The notes under the pieces: model-generated
Told to the model about the DNA's origin: nothing
The model's database searches: none
What the model saw: the letters and a program-made list of their open reading frames with translations, nothing else
Translations under genes and position numbers: made by a program
NCBI RefSeq assembly: GCF_003050705.1
Contig: NZ_QAOG01000004.1
Location: 310,001-374,000 of the forward strand
Length of the DNA stretch: 64,000 nucleotides
Source of the DNA: Sphingomonas aurantiaca
GTDB lineage: Bacteria > Pseudomonadota > Alphaproteobacteria > Sphingomonadales > Sphingomonadaceae
Direction of reading: 5' to 3'
In this document: in pieces, positions 11,949 to 20,092 of the stretch
Layout: every line of letters begins with the position of its first letter
Position numbering within the stretch: the stretch's first letter is position 1

Positions 11949-12425
11949 ATGGCGACCGTCGAAAAGATGCCGATGCTTCAGGAAGGCTATGAGACGCTGA
12001 CCGCGGATCTCAAGCGCCTGAAGGCCGAACGTCCGACGATCGTCGACGCGATCGAAGAGGCGCGCGCGCATGGCGATCTGAGCGAGAACGCGGAATATCA
12101 TGCCGCCAAGGAGCGCCAGGGCCAGGTCGAGGCATCGATCTCCGACATCGAGGACAAGCTGAGCCGCGCGCAGATCATCGATCCGAAGGACCTGTCGGGC
12201 GACAAGGTCGTGTTCGGTGCGACGGTGACGTTGCTCGACGAGAACGACAAGCCGATCAAGTACCAGATCGTCGGCCAGACCGAAGCGAACGCCAAGACCG
12301 GCCGTATCTCGTACAACTCGCCGCTGGGCCGCGGGCTGATCGGGCGCAAGCTCGACGAAGAGGTCGAGGTCACTGTGCCCGCCGGCGAGCGCTATTACGT
12401 CGTCTCCAAGATCGAGTTCATCTGA
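11949..12425 (+). CDS. greA: Transcription elongation factor GreA
   Basis: 158 residues, the normal GreA length. The N-terminal coiled-coil (about 10-80) carries [20 protein letters not shown], the hallmark acidic tip that enters the RNA polymerase secondary channel and stimulates transcript cleavage. The C-terminal globular part includes [20 protein letters not shown] and ends in a beta-strand-rich segment. The ATG at 11949 was chosen over the longer frame because conservation starts at MATVEKMPM. It lies 75 bases after carB and 5 bases before the rhomboid gene, probably in the same transcript. Confidence 0.97.
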   Translation: MATVEKMPMLQEGYETLTADLKRLKAERPTIVDAIEEARAHGDLSENAEYHAAKERQGQVEASISDIEDKLSRAQIIDPKDLSGDKVVFGATVTLLDENDKPIKYQIVGQTEANAKTGRISYNSPLGRGLIGRKLDEEVEVTVPAGERYYVVSKIEFI

Positions 12426-12430
12426 ACCTC

Positions 12431-13081
12431 ATGCGTTTTTTCGAGACGCGGGCGACGGCGATCATCACGATCGTGACGGTCATCGTCTCGGGATTTCTAG
12501 TACTGAGCGGGTCGCTGCCGTACTGGGCGGTGAACGCCGGGTTCATCCCGTTGCGGATGACCGAACTCGGTATTCCGAGCGATCATATGTTCGTGGTCCC
12601 CGCCTGGGCGACGCCGCTGACCGCAACGTTGATCCATGGCGGCTGGGCGCATATCGCGCTGAACCTCGTGATGCTGGTCTATTGCGGGCAGTTCGTCGAG
12701 CGGGCGCTGGGGACTGTCGGGTTGGTCGTGCTGTACGGGCTTGGCGCGTATGCGGCGGCGGCGGGGCACTGGGCGTTTGGGCCCGAGTCCGTTTCGCCGA
12801 TGATCGGCGCCAGCGGTGCGATCTCGGCAGTCGTTGGTGCGTATGCGCTACTCTATGGCGAGCGCCGCGCCAAGGCGATCGGGCCGGTACCGGCTGGCGT
12901 CGTGCATGTCGTCTGGCTTGCGGCCGCCTGGATCGGGATCCAGTTGCTGATGGGGCTGGCCGGGTTTGGTGCGTCGGTTGGCGCCAACGGGCCGATCGCG
13001 ATCGGCGCGCATATTGGCGGGTTCCTGGCGGGGCTGGTTTTGGCTCGGCCGCTGTTGCTGTGGCGGTACCGCGCGGCCTGA
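12431..13081 (+). CDS. Rhomboid-family intramembrane serine protease
   Basis: 216 residues with about six membrane segments. The rhomboid signatures are present: HGGWAHIALNLVML in the second segment, the nucleophile motif GASGAIS (Ser near 128), and GAHIGGFLAG with the catalytic-dyad His near 194 in the last segment. It cleaves membrane-spanning substrates within the bilayer; the substrates are unknown. The ATG is 5 bases after the greA stop, implying co-transcription. Confidence 0.92.
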   Translation: MRFFETRATAIITIVTVIVSGFLVLSGSLPYWAVNAGFIPLRMTELGIPSDHMFVVPAWATPLTATLIHGGWAHIALNLVMLVYCGQFVERALGTVGLVVLYGLGAYAAAAGHWAFGPESVSPMIGASGAISAVVGAYALLYGERRAKAIGPVPAGVVHVVWLAAAWIGIQLLMGLAGFGASVGANGPIAIGAHIGGFLAGLVLARPLLLWRYRAA

Positions 13082-13130
13082 GGGTTAGGCGCGGGTGTTC
13101 AGGCGCGCGGCTGTCGTCTCCACGCTCCGC

Positions 13131-13212
13131 CGTCATCCTGACGAAAGTCAGGACCCAGGTTTACAGGCGATGGCGCTCTTGGCTCTGGGTCCTGACTTTC
13201 GTCAGGATGACG
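13131..13212. repeat. Palindromic repeat, family A copy 1 (CGTCATCCTGACGAAAGTCAGG)
   Basis: Arms 13131-13158 and 13185-13212 are reverse complements of 28 bases around a 26-base core. It lies between the rhomboid gene and the convergent DUF4170 gene. The same arms recur at 17.07, 23.7, 29.67 and 48.0 kb. Confidence 0.93.
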
Positions 13213-13246
13213 GGGGAGTGTGCGTTGGTTGCACGGCGCGGGTCGG

Positions 13247-13477
13247 TTAGGCCGCGGTCTGACCTGGCAGCGTTGGCTCGAGCATGCGCTGCAGCGGCAC
13301 GACCACGAACTTCATCTCGGCATCGTCCACCGTGCGCTGCGCTGCAGCACGCCAGGCCTTTTCGGCGGTAGCATAGTCGGGGAAGACGCCGACGAATTCG
13401 ATCCGGTTCAGATCGTTAAAATCAAGGGTGCGCGGGTCGCTGACGCGGCCGCCGAATACGAGGTGGAGCTTGCTCAT
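13247..13477 (-). CDS. DUF4170 domain protein
   Basis: 76 residues, the usual size for this alphaproteobacterial family. It contains HLVFGGRVSDPRTLDFNDL, then VGVFPDYATAEKAWRAAAQR, a pattern of a small alpha/beta protein, and ends in a short tail. No catalytic residues or membrane segments are evident and the function is not known. It is a monocistronic leftward gene. Confidence 0.85.
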   Translation of the reverse strand: MSKLHLVFGGRVSDPRTLDFNDLNRIEFVGVFPDYATAEKAWRAAAQRTVDDAEMKFVVVPLQRMLEPTLPGQTAA

Positions 13478-13556
13478 GCGCTGCTTGTCCTTGGGAGGGA
13501 GGTTGCAGGTGCCCTAGCGTGTTCAACCCGCGCTTTGAACCCTTTGCCGGTGTCTT

Positions 13557-14024
13557 TTAGACAGCTGGCTTTTGCGAAACTGCCTTCGCACCTGCAGTAC
13601 CCGCGGTGGTCAGTGCCTTGACGATGCCGTCGAGCAGCCCGCGTGCCTGGCCGCGCGCATTGTCCTTGGTGAGCCCGAGTTCGCCCAGTTCGGACTGGCC
13701 CGCAGCCTTGGCAGCGGCCGTCGCAGCGACGACCGTCTCGCTCAGGCGCTTGCCGACGGGCGCGAGCAGTTCCTTCTCACGCGCCGAGCGCGGGATGAGT
13801 GCACCGGCGATCGCGCCGACGGCAAGACCGCCGACGAGGATGCCGAGGGGGTTCGATTCGAGATTGTTGACGACGCGCTTGGTCTTCTCGCGCGAGACTT
13901 CGAGGACCTCGGAGGCCTTGTCGCCGGCGTCGTGATATACCTTCGACGCGGTCTCGCGTACGGTGTCGAGACCTTCGCGGACGCGGTTTTCGGTGTCGTG
14001 AATGGTGGTCTTTGCGTCGGTCAT
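13557..14024 (-). CDS. YtxH/DUF883-like membrane-associated stress protein
   Basis: 155 residues. The N-terminal half is highly charged and amphipathic (VREGLDTVRETASKVYHDAG, KASEVLEVSREKTKRVVNNL). A short hydrophobic segment, PLGILVGGLAVGAIAGALIP, lies near 77-96, followed by an Ala-rich helical tail. This resembles the ElaB/YqjD group of C-terminally anchored, ribosome- or membrane-associated stress proteins, although here the membrane segment is central. A GAAAC-N17-CGTT motif upstream suggests control by the general stress sigma factor. Confidence 0.75.
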   Translation of the reverse strand: MTDAKTTIHDTENRVREGLDTVRETASKVYHDAGDKASEVLEVSREKTKRVVNNLESNPLGILVGGLAVGAIAGALIPRSAREKELLAPVGKRLSETVVAATAAAKAAGQSELGELGLTKDNARGQARGLLDGIVKALTTAGTAGAKAVSQKPAV

Positions 14025-14060
14025 GGGACGGTCCTTCTAATGGCAAGCTGCTCGTCTTTA

Positions 14061-14086
14061 AACGCGAGCCGGGACTTCATGGTTTC
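14061..14086 (-). promoter_or_regulatory. EcfG-type promoter candidate upstream of the 14024 gene
   Basis: Reading leftward, GAAAC (14086-14082), a 17-base spacer, then CGTT (14064-14061). This differs from the GGAAC-N16/17-CGTT consensus by one base and ends about 37 bases before the ATG at 14024. Confidence 0.55.
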
Positions 14087-14093
14087 AAGGCTT

Positions 14094-14366
14094 TCAACGG
14101 CCGCGGCGAAAAAGGCCGACGATCCGGTGACGGGCGAGGAACAGCCCGGCGACTGCGGCAAAGCCCGCGGTCGGGCCGGGATTGCGCCGCACCGTTTCCA
14201 CGCCCGCGGTCAGGGCGGCGGTGCCTACATCGGCGACGTCGCGGCTGGCGTTGAGCGCGAGCTTCCGGGGATTGAGCCGATCCTGCAACTGCCCGAGCGT
14301 CATCATGACGCGCTGGCGGGCGAGGGCGGACTCGATCTCTGCGGCGGCGACTTTGGCGGATGTCAT
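14094..14366 (-). CDS. DUF3618 family protein (YqjK-like position)
   Basis: 90 residues starting MTSAKVAAAEIESALARQR. The short N-terminal helix followed by RVMMTLGQLQDRLNPRKLAL is the DUF3618 pattern. A hydrophobic stretch PTAGFAAVAGLFLARHRIVG near the C-terminus suggests membrane association. The ATG overlaps the stop of the upstream holin-like gene by 4 bases (ATGA), so the two are coupled. It fills the place of yqjK in the E. coli yqjDEK order. Function is not established. Confidence 0.8.
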   Translation of the reverse strand: MTSAKVAAAEIESALARQRVMMTLGQLQDRLNPRKLALNASRDVADVGTAALTAGVETVRRNPGPTAGFAAVAGLFLARHRIVGLFRRGR

Positions 14367-14728
14367 GATACGGGCTCGCTCTTGGTCTGAAGCTTCGACT
14401 TGCCGATCATCGCGAGGATGCCGGCAAGTGCCAGCACCGCCACGACGACGATCGCGGTCGACCATCCAGGCCCCATCACGGTCGCCAGCGTCAAGATCGC
14501 ACCGACCAGCAGTGCGATCAGCGCGGCCAGCGCCAACACGCCGGCGACGGCGAAGAACATCGCCGCCGACTTGTACGCGCCCGCCGTCTCACCGAACTTC
14601 GCCTTGTAGACTGCCACTTCGGCAGTCGCGAGGCTGCGCGTTTCGCTCGCCAGACGGCTGACGATCGCGGACAGGCTCTCCTCCTCGCCGGTCAGCGTCG
14701 CCGGCTCGGACAGGATCGGCTTGGTCAA
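14363..14728 (-). CDS. Phage-holin-superfamily DUF1469 (YqjE-like) membrane protein
   Basis: About 121 residues. A soluble N-terminal part, SLSAIVSRLASETRSLATAE, leads into two long membrane segments (MFFAVAGVLALAALIALLVG and WSTAIVVVAVLALAGILAMI) with a basic tail. This is the DUF1469/YqjE architecture. The start is taken as a TTG at 14728, four bases after the stop of the preceding gene and behind an AAGG sequence; an ATG farther upstream at 14785 would overlap that gene. It probably sits in the inner membrane with its neighbours. Confidence 0.8.
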   Translation of the reverse strand: MTKPILSEPATLTGEEESLSAIVSRLASETRSLATAEVAVYKAKFGETAGAYKSAAMFFAVAGVLALAALIALLVGAILTLATVMGPGWSTAIVVVAVLALAGILAMIGKSKLQTKSEPVS

Positions 14729-14732
14729 GGCC

Positions 14733-15227
14733 TCAGCCCTTCGGGTTCGCGTCGACGCCCGACTGCACCAGTCGCGCGACGACAAACCCGATGGCAGCAG
14801 CTGCGCCGACTGCGATCGCGGGCGACTTGCGGACGAGTTCGCGTGCGTCGTCGAATAGCTCGTCGATGTCCTTGGCCTTCACCTGATCGGCAAAGCCGGA
14901 CACGCTGTCTGCCGCGTTGCGCGCATAGCCGCCATATTGCGATCCGAGCTTTTCATCGACCTGGCCGGCCGCGTCGGTCAGCAGCTGGGCGATCTGCTCG
15001 AGTGCGCCGCTTGCACGCGCCTTGCCGTCCTCGGCGAAGGTACGCGCCTTGTCCGCGGCCTGTGCGCTGTACTTGCTGGCGCCGTCCTTGATCGCCTGCT
15101 TGGCATCAGTGGTCTTGCCCGACAGGGTATCGGCCTCGGACTCGACAGTCTTGGCGAGCTCGTTGCCGACCTGGGTCGTGGTCGTTTTCAGGTCGTTGAC
15201 GGTATCGTTTACGCTGGAGTCGGCCAT
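14733..15227 (-). CDS. DUF883/YqjD-like membrane-anchored stress protein
   Basis: 164 residues. A long amphipathic helix rich in Ala, Asp and Lys fills about residues 1-130, including ELFDDARELVRKSPAIAVGA, the hallmark region of the ElaB/YqjD family. A C-terminal hydrophobic anchor (AIAVGAAAAIGFVVARLVQS) follows. AAAGGGA precedes the ATG at 15225-15227; the frame is open further upstream but without family similarity. It is the first gene of a leftward cluster corresponding to E. coli yqjD-yqjE-yqjK. In E. coli such proteins associate with membrane and ribosomes under stress or in stationary phase. Confidence 0.83.
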   Translation of the reverse strand: MADSSVNDTVNDLKTTTTQVGNELAKTVESEADTLSGKTTDAKQAIKDGASKYSAQAADKARTFAEDGKARASGALEQIAQLLTDAAGQVDEKLGSQYGGYARNAADSVSGFADQVKAKDIDELFDDARELVRKSPAIAVGAAAAIGFVVARLVQSGVDANPKG

Positions 15228-15257
15228 GACGGTCCCTTTCAGAATTGTTACGCCCTC

Positions 15258-15282
15258 AACACCGCCGTCGAAGCGGGGTTCC
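15258..15282 (-). promoter_or_regulatory. EcfG-type promoter for the yqjDE-like cluster
   Basis: Reading leftward, GGAAC (15282-15278), a 16-base spacer, then TGTT (15261-15258). One base differs from GGAAC-N16-CGTT. The start codon lies 30 bases beyond the -10 element, leaving room for a short leader that contains the ribosome site. Confidence 0.65.
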
Positions 15283-15414
15283 CGATTCGTCGCGCGATTG
15301 CACGACACTGTCCTGGGCCAGTCGCCGGGCCCTGCTGTGGGGCAGTCGCGCGATTGCCCGGAATGGCGCGAGGCGATAGAGGCAGCGCGAACGACCCCGC
15401 CCCGGGATTTGTAG

Positions 15415-16707
<1,293 letters not shown>

Positions 16708-16732
16708 TACGCTCACCCCCGCGGAGGACGAC

Positions 16733-17059
16733 ATGGCACGCGTGACGACGAAGACCAGCAAGCTGCGGAAGACGATGCGCAAGGCCGCTTGGCCTGCGCT
16801 GGGGCTGACGCTGATGGCCTTTTTCGGCGCGTATGCCGTGCTCGGCCCGAACGGGATGTTCGCCTATGGCGATTACAAGCGCCAGCTGGCGAAGCGCGAG
16901 CAGGACTATGCCGCGCTTGATCGCCGGCGCGAGGTGTTGAAGAACCGGGTGGCGTTGCTCAACCCGGATCACGCAAACCCGGACATGGTCGACGAGATGG
17001 TCCGCAAGGAACTGAACGTCGCGCATCCGGACGAGGTTATCGTTCCCTTGGGGAATTAA
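16733..17059 (+). CDS. ftsB: Septum formation initiator FtsB/DivIC family protein
   Basis: 108 residues. A basic N-terminal tail, one membrane segment (AWPALGLTLMAFFGAYAVLG, about 19-38), then a coiled coil (about 45-75) and a short conserved region ending ELNVAHPDEVIVPLG. This is the bitopic architecture of FtsB, which forms the FtsQLB cell-division complex. Its place directly downstream of eno is common in alphaproteobacteria. Confidence 0.88.
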   Translation: MARVTTKTSKLRKTMRKAAWPALGLTLMAFFGAYAVLGPNGMFAYGDYKRQLAKREQDYAALDRRREVLKNRVALLNPDHANPDMVDEMVRKELNVAHPDEVIVPLGN

Positions 17060-17065
17060 ACGTCC

Positions 17066-17148
17066 CGTCATTCTAGGCTTGACCCAGGATCCAGAGCCAT
17101 TTGCAACATCGCCTGTGGCTCTGGATCCCGACTTTCGTCAGGATGACG
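17066..17148. repeat. Palindromic repeat, family A copy 2 (diverged left arm)
   Basis: The outer ends CGTCAT and ATGACG and the inner arms GGATCCAGAGCCA and TGGCTCTGGATCC pair. The left arm carries substitutions (CGTCATTCTAGGCTTGACC) relative to other copies. It separates ftsB from the convergent hydrolase gene. Confidence 0.85.
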
Positions 17149-17157
17149 AAGGGCGGA

Positions 17158-17982
17158 TTACCGGCCCAGGAACGTCAGCAGGTCGTTCGTGAAGCGCTCG
17201 CTCTCGGTGATCGTCAGGCCGTGCGGTGCGCCGTCATATTCGACGAGCTGCGAGCCCGCGATGCCCTTTGCCGCCGCGCGGCCGGTCGCGTCGATCGGGA
17301 CCGTCTTGTCGCTCGTGCCGTGAACGACCAGTGTCGGCACACGGAACGCCGCCAGGTCGGCGCGGAAGTCGGTGTGGCCGAACGCTTCCGCACAGCGCAG
17401 CGTCGGATGGAGCCCTGCCTGCATCGCCAGACCCCAGGCCCAGTCGACGACCTCGTCGCTGACCGGCGAGGTGATGAATCCGACGCCGAGAAATTGCTGG
17501 AGGAAGGTCTTGAAGAAGGCGGGGCGGTCGTCTTCGATCCCCGCGCCGATCCCGGCCAGCGTCTCTTCGTCGACGCCATCGGGATTGTCGTCGGTCTTGA
17601 GCATGTACGGCACGACCGACGAGATCAGCCCCGCGGCGACCACGCCCTTGCCGTCGTAGCGGCTCATGTAGCGCGCGATCTCGCCGCCGCCCATCGAGAA
17701 GCCGACGATCGTCGCGTCGGTGTTCGCGCCGGTGGCTTCCATCACGTCGGCGAGGTCGTCGGTGAGCGTGTCATAGTCGTAACCGCTCCAGGGCTGGCCC
17801 GACCGGCCGAACCCGCGGCGGTCATAGGCGATCGCGCGGAATCCGGCCTGAGCGAGCGCCATCGCCTGCGCGTCCCAGCTGTCGGCGTTGAGGGGCCAGC
17901 CATGGGTGAGGATGACCGGGCGTCCGGTGCCCCAGTCCTTGACGTAAATATCTGTACCGTCGCGGGTTTTTACATAGGGCAT
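17158..17982 (-). CDS. Alpha/beta hydrolase, non-haem chloroperoxidase/esterase type
   Basis: 274 residues, typical of the bacterial cofactor-free haloperoxidase/perhydrolase family. It shows the oxyanion region LTHGWPLNADSWD, AYDRRGFGRSGQPWSGYDYD, the nucleophile elbow GFSMGGGE (Ser96), an Asp in VVHGTSDKTVPID near 220, and the catalytic His in DGAPHGLT near 253. No signal peptide is seen, so it is cytoplasmic. A perfect EcfG promoter lies upstream. Whether it acts as an esterase, perhydrolase or lactonase cannot be told from sequence. Confidence 0.9.
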   Translation of the reverse strand: MPYVKTRDGTDIYVKDWGTGRPVILTHGWPLNADSWDAQAMALAQAGFRAIAYDRRGFGRSGQPWSGYDYDTLTDDLADVMEATGANTDATIVGFSMGGGEIARYMSRYDGKGVVAAGLISSVVPYMLKTDDNPDGVDEETLAGIGAGIEDDRPAFFKTFLQQFLGVGFITSPVSDEVVDWAWGLAMQAGLHPTLRCAEAFGHTDFRADLAAFRVPTLVVHGTSDKTVPIDATGRAAAKGIAGSQLVEYDGAPHGLTITESERFTNDLLTFLGR

Positions 17983-18018
17983 CGCAAGTCTCCGGTCTGT
18001 TCTGGCAGATGCAAGGTC

Positions 18019-18043
18019 AACGGCTCACCGCGGGGGCCGTTCC
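18019..18043 (-). promoter_or_regulatory. EcfG-dependent promoter, perfect consensus
   Basis: Reading leftward, GGAAC (18043-18039), a 16-base spacer (18038-18023), then CGTT (18022-18019). This matches the alphaproteobacterial general stress consensus exactly. The hydrolase ATG at 17982 lies 36 bases past the -10 element. Confidence 0.8.
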
Positions 18044-18108
18044 GCACGCTGGCGTACCGAGCCGTCGACTGGCAGCATGGCGCCGGACGAATCGGAATTG
18101 GAGACAGG

Positions 18109-19851
18109 ATGCGGATCGGACTTTTGACGACGGCGATGGGCGCGGCGCTTGCGCTGACCGCCTGCGGACCCGCGCAGACCACGTCTAATACGCAGGCGGT
18201 TGCGCCTGCACCGACGCCGGTCGCGGCAAGCGACTGGGCCGGGTTCCGCGACGGCTTTATCGACGGCTGGTTCAAGATCGATCCGGCGAACGCGGTCTAT
18301 CAGGGCAAGCACGACTATGACGGCGGGCTCGGCGACTGGAGTGCCGCGGGGCTGAAGCGGCAGGCCGACTTCCTGCACGCTGCGATCGACAAGGCGGGGG
18401 CGTTCAAGGACCTGAAGCCGACCGAGGCGTTCGAGCGCGACTATCTGGTGCAGGTCGCCAAGGGCAAGCTGTTCTGGCTGGAGGATGCGGATCAGCCGCA
18501 TCGCAACCCGGCCTGGTATGTCAGCGCCGGCCTCGATCCGAACGTCTATATCGCGCGCAACTATGCCGATGCGCCGACCCGGATGAAGGCGCTGACCGCG
18601 TTCCTGCAGAAGATCCCGGCGGCGACGGGCAACATCAAGGCGAACCTCAAGACGCCGATGCCGCCGAGCTTCGTCAACTATGGTGCCGCGGCGTTCAACG
18701 GCTTTGCGGACTACTATGCGGGCGACGCGGTGAAGGCGTTTGCGGGCGTCAAGGACGCGGCGGCGCAGAAGCAGCTGAGCGATGCGGCGCAGGCGGCGTC
18801 GAAGGCGATGCGCGATCTGGGCACTTGGACCGAAGGGCAGCGGGCGACCGCGACGCAGGACTTTGCGCTGGGGGCCGACAAATTCGCGCGGATGGTCGCG
18901 ATGACCGAGGGTGTCGATACGCCGCTCGACCAGCTCGAGGCGGCGGGCGTCGCGGATCTGAAGCGTAACCAGGCGGCGCTCGCGCAGGCGTGCGGCGTGT
19001 TCGCCAAGGGCCAGACGATCCTCGCGTGCATGGACAAGATGAACGCGAACAAGCCGGTCGGTGGCCCGGTCGCGGAGGCGCGGCGGCAGATCCCGAGCTT
19101 GCGCAAGTTCGTCGTCGATCACGATCTGTTGACGATCCCGGGCACCGAGCAGGCGCTGGTCGAGGAATCACCGCCCTATAACCGGCAGAACTCGGCGTAT
19201 ATCGATCCGCCGGGACCGTTCGAGAAGGGCGTGCCGTCGATCTACTATATCTCGCCGCCCGATCCGAGCTGGACCAAGGCGGTGCAGGACGCGTTCGTGC
19301 CCGGCAAGAACGACCTTCTGTTCACCTCGGTTCACGAAGTGATGCCGGGGCATTTCGTCCAGTTCCTCCACGCCAACCGATCGCCGTCGCTCTTCGGGCG
19401 GCTGTTCGTCGGCTATGCGTTTGCCGAAGGCTGGGCGCATTATGCCGAGGAGATGATGTGGGAGGCGGGGCTCAATAACGGGGACGCCGAGACTCATGTG
19501 GGGCAGATCTCGAACGCGTTGCTTCGCGATTGCCGGTATCTGTCGGCGATCCGGATGCACGCCAAGGGGATGACGCAGGAGCAGTCGTTCCGGATGTTCG
19601 TCGACGAATGCTATCAGGACGAGGGCAATGCCCGGCAGCAGGCGGCGCGCGGGACCTATGATCCGGCGTATCTGAACTACACAATGGGCAAGCTGATGAT
19701 CCGCAAGCTGCGCGCCGACTGGACCGCGAGCCGGGGTGGGCGGAAGGCGTGGAAGGCGTTCCACGACCAGTTCCTGAGCTATGGCGGCCCGCCGATCCCG
19801 TTGGTGCGCAAGGCGATGATGGGGGAGGCTAAGGCCAGCGCTGCTTTCTGA
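18109..19851 (+). CDS. DUF885 family lipoprotein metallopeptidase
   Basis: 580 residues. The N-terminus MRIGLLTTAMGAALALTACG has a lipobox (LTAC), so the mature protein is probably a lipoprotein facing the periplasm. The catalytic zinc motif HEVMPGH is near residue 409 and EGWAHYAEEMMWE near 442, with YTMGKLMIRKLR toward the C-terminus; these are the DUF885 hallmarks. Such proteins are thought to act as peptidases, but substrates are poorly known. The ATG at 18109 is chosen because the signal peptide starts there; the frame extends back to 17101 only as antisense to the hydrolase. Confidence 0.9.
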   Translation: MRIGLLTTAMGAALALTACGPAQTTSNTQAVAPAPTPVAASDWAGFRDGFIDGWFKIDPANAVYQGKHDYDGGLGDWSAAGLKRQADFLHAAIDKAGAFKDLKPTEAFERDYLVQVAKGKLFWLEDADQPHRNPAWYVSAGLDPNVYIARNYADAPTRMKALTAFLQKIPAATGNIKANLKTPMPPSFVNYGAAAFNGFADYYAGDAVKAFAGVKDAAAQKQLSDAAQAASKAMRDLGTWTEGQRATATQDFALGADKFARMVAMTEGVDTPLDQLEAAGVADLKRNQAALAQACGVFAKGQTILACMDKMNANKPVGGPVAEARRQIPSLRKFVVDHDLLTIPGTEQALVEESPPYNRQNSAYIDPPGPFEKGVPSIYYISPPDPSWTKAVQDAFVPGKNDLLFTSVHEVMPGHFVQFLHANRSPSLFGRLFVGYAFAEGWAHYAEEMMWEAGLNNGDAETHVGQISNALLRDCRYLSAIRMHAKGMTQEQSFRMFVDECYQDEGNARQQAARGTYDPAYLNYTMGKLMIRKLRADWTASRGGRKAWKAFHDQFLSYGGPPIPLVRKAMMGEAKASAAF

Positions 19852-19866
19852 TTGGTGCTTGCACCA

Positions 19867-19964
19867 CCCCGGCGAAGGCCGGGGCCCAATTGGGGGACGG
19901 TGCTAACGAAGCGCATCGCTTCGTTATATCCGACGTTCCAATTGGGCCCCGGCCTTCGCCGGGG
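19867..19964. repeat. Palindromic repeat, family D (CCCCGGCGAAGGCCGGGG)
   Basis: Arms 19867-19893 and 19938-19964 are 27-base perfect reverse complements; each arm also contains a small CCGGCG-AAG-GCCGG hairpin. It lies between the DUF885 gene and the convergent MFS gene. Confidence 0.93.
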
Positions 19965-20001
19965 AGGATGGTTTTGAATTAGATCGCTGCAAAGCTTGTG
20001 T

Positions 20002-20046
20002 CCCTGCGAAGGCGGAGACACAGACTGGGCACCCGCCTTCGCGGGT
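20002..20046. repeat. Short imperfect palindrome (CTGCGAAGGCGG)
   Basis: CCTGCGAAGGCGG at 20003-20015 pairs with CCGCCTTCGCGGG at 20033-20045 with one mismatch. Together with the flanking family D element it fills the 240-base gap between 19851 and 20093, where no gene is seen. Confidence 0.75.
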
Positions 20047-20059
20047 GAACATTCTTCTG

Positions 20060-20086
20060 CTCCCTCTCCCCGCCGGGGAGAGGGAG
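20060..20086 (-). terminator. GC-rich hairpin just past the MFS stop
   Basis: A 12-bp stem, CTCCCTCTCCCC with GGGGAGAGGGAG, and a 3-base loop begin within 10 bases of the MFS stop on its transcribed side. There is no T-run, so termination is only a possibility; it may equally be a repeat element. Confidence 0.4.
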
Positions 20087-20092
20087 ACGCGA

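Noticed and set aside
17101..18108. Upstream extension of the DUF885 frame by over 330 codons
   Set aside because: It lies opposite the alpha/beta hydrolase gene; the lipoprotein signal peptide at 18109 marks the true start.
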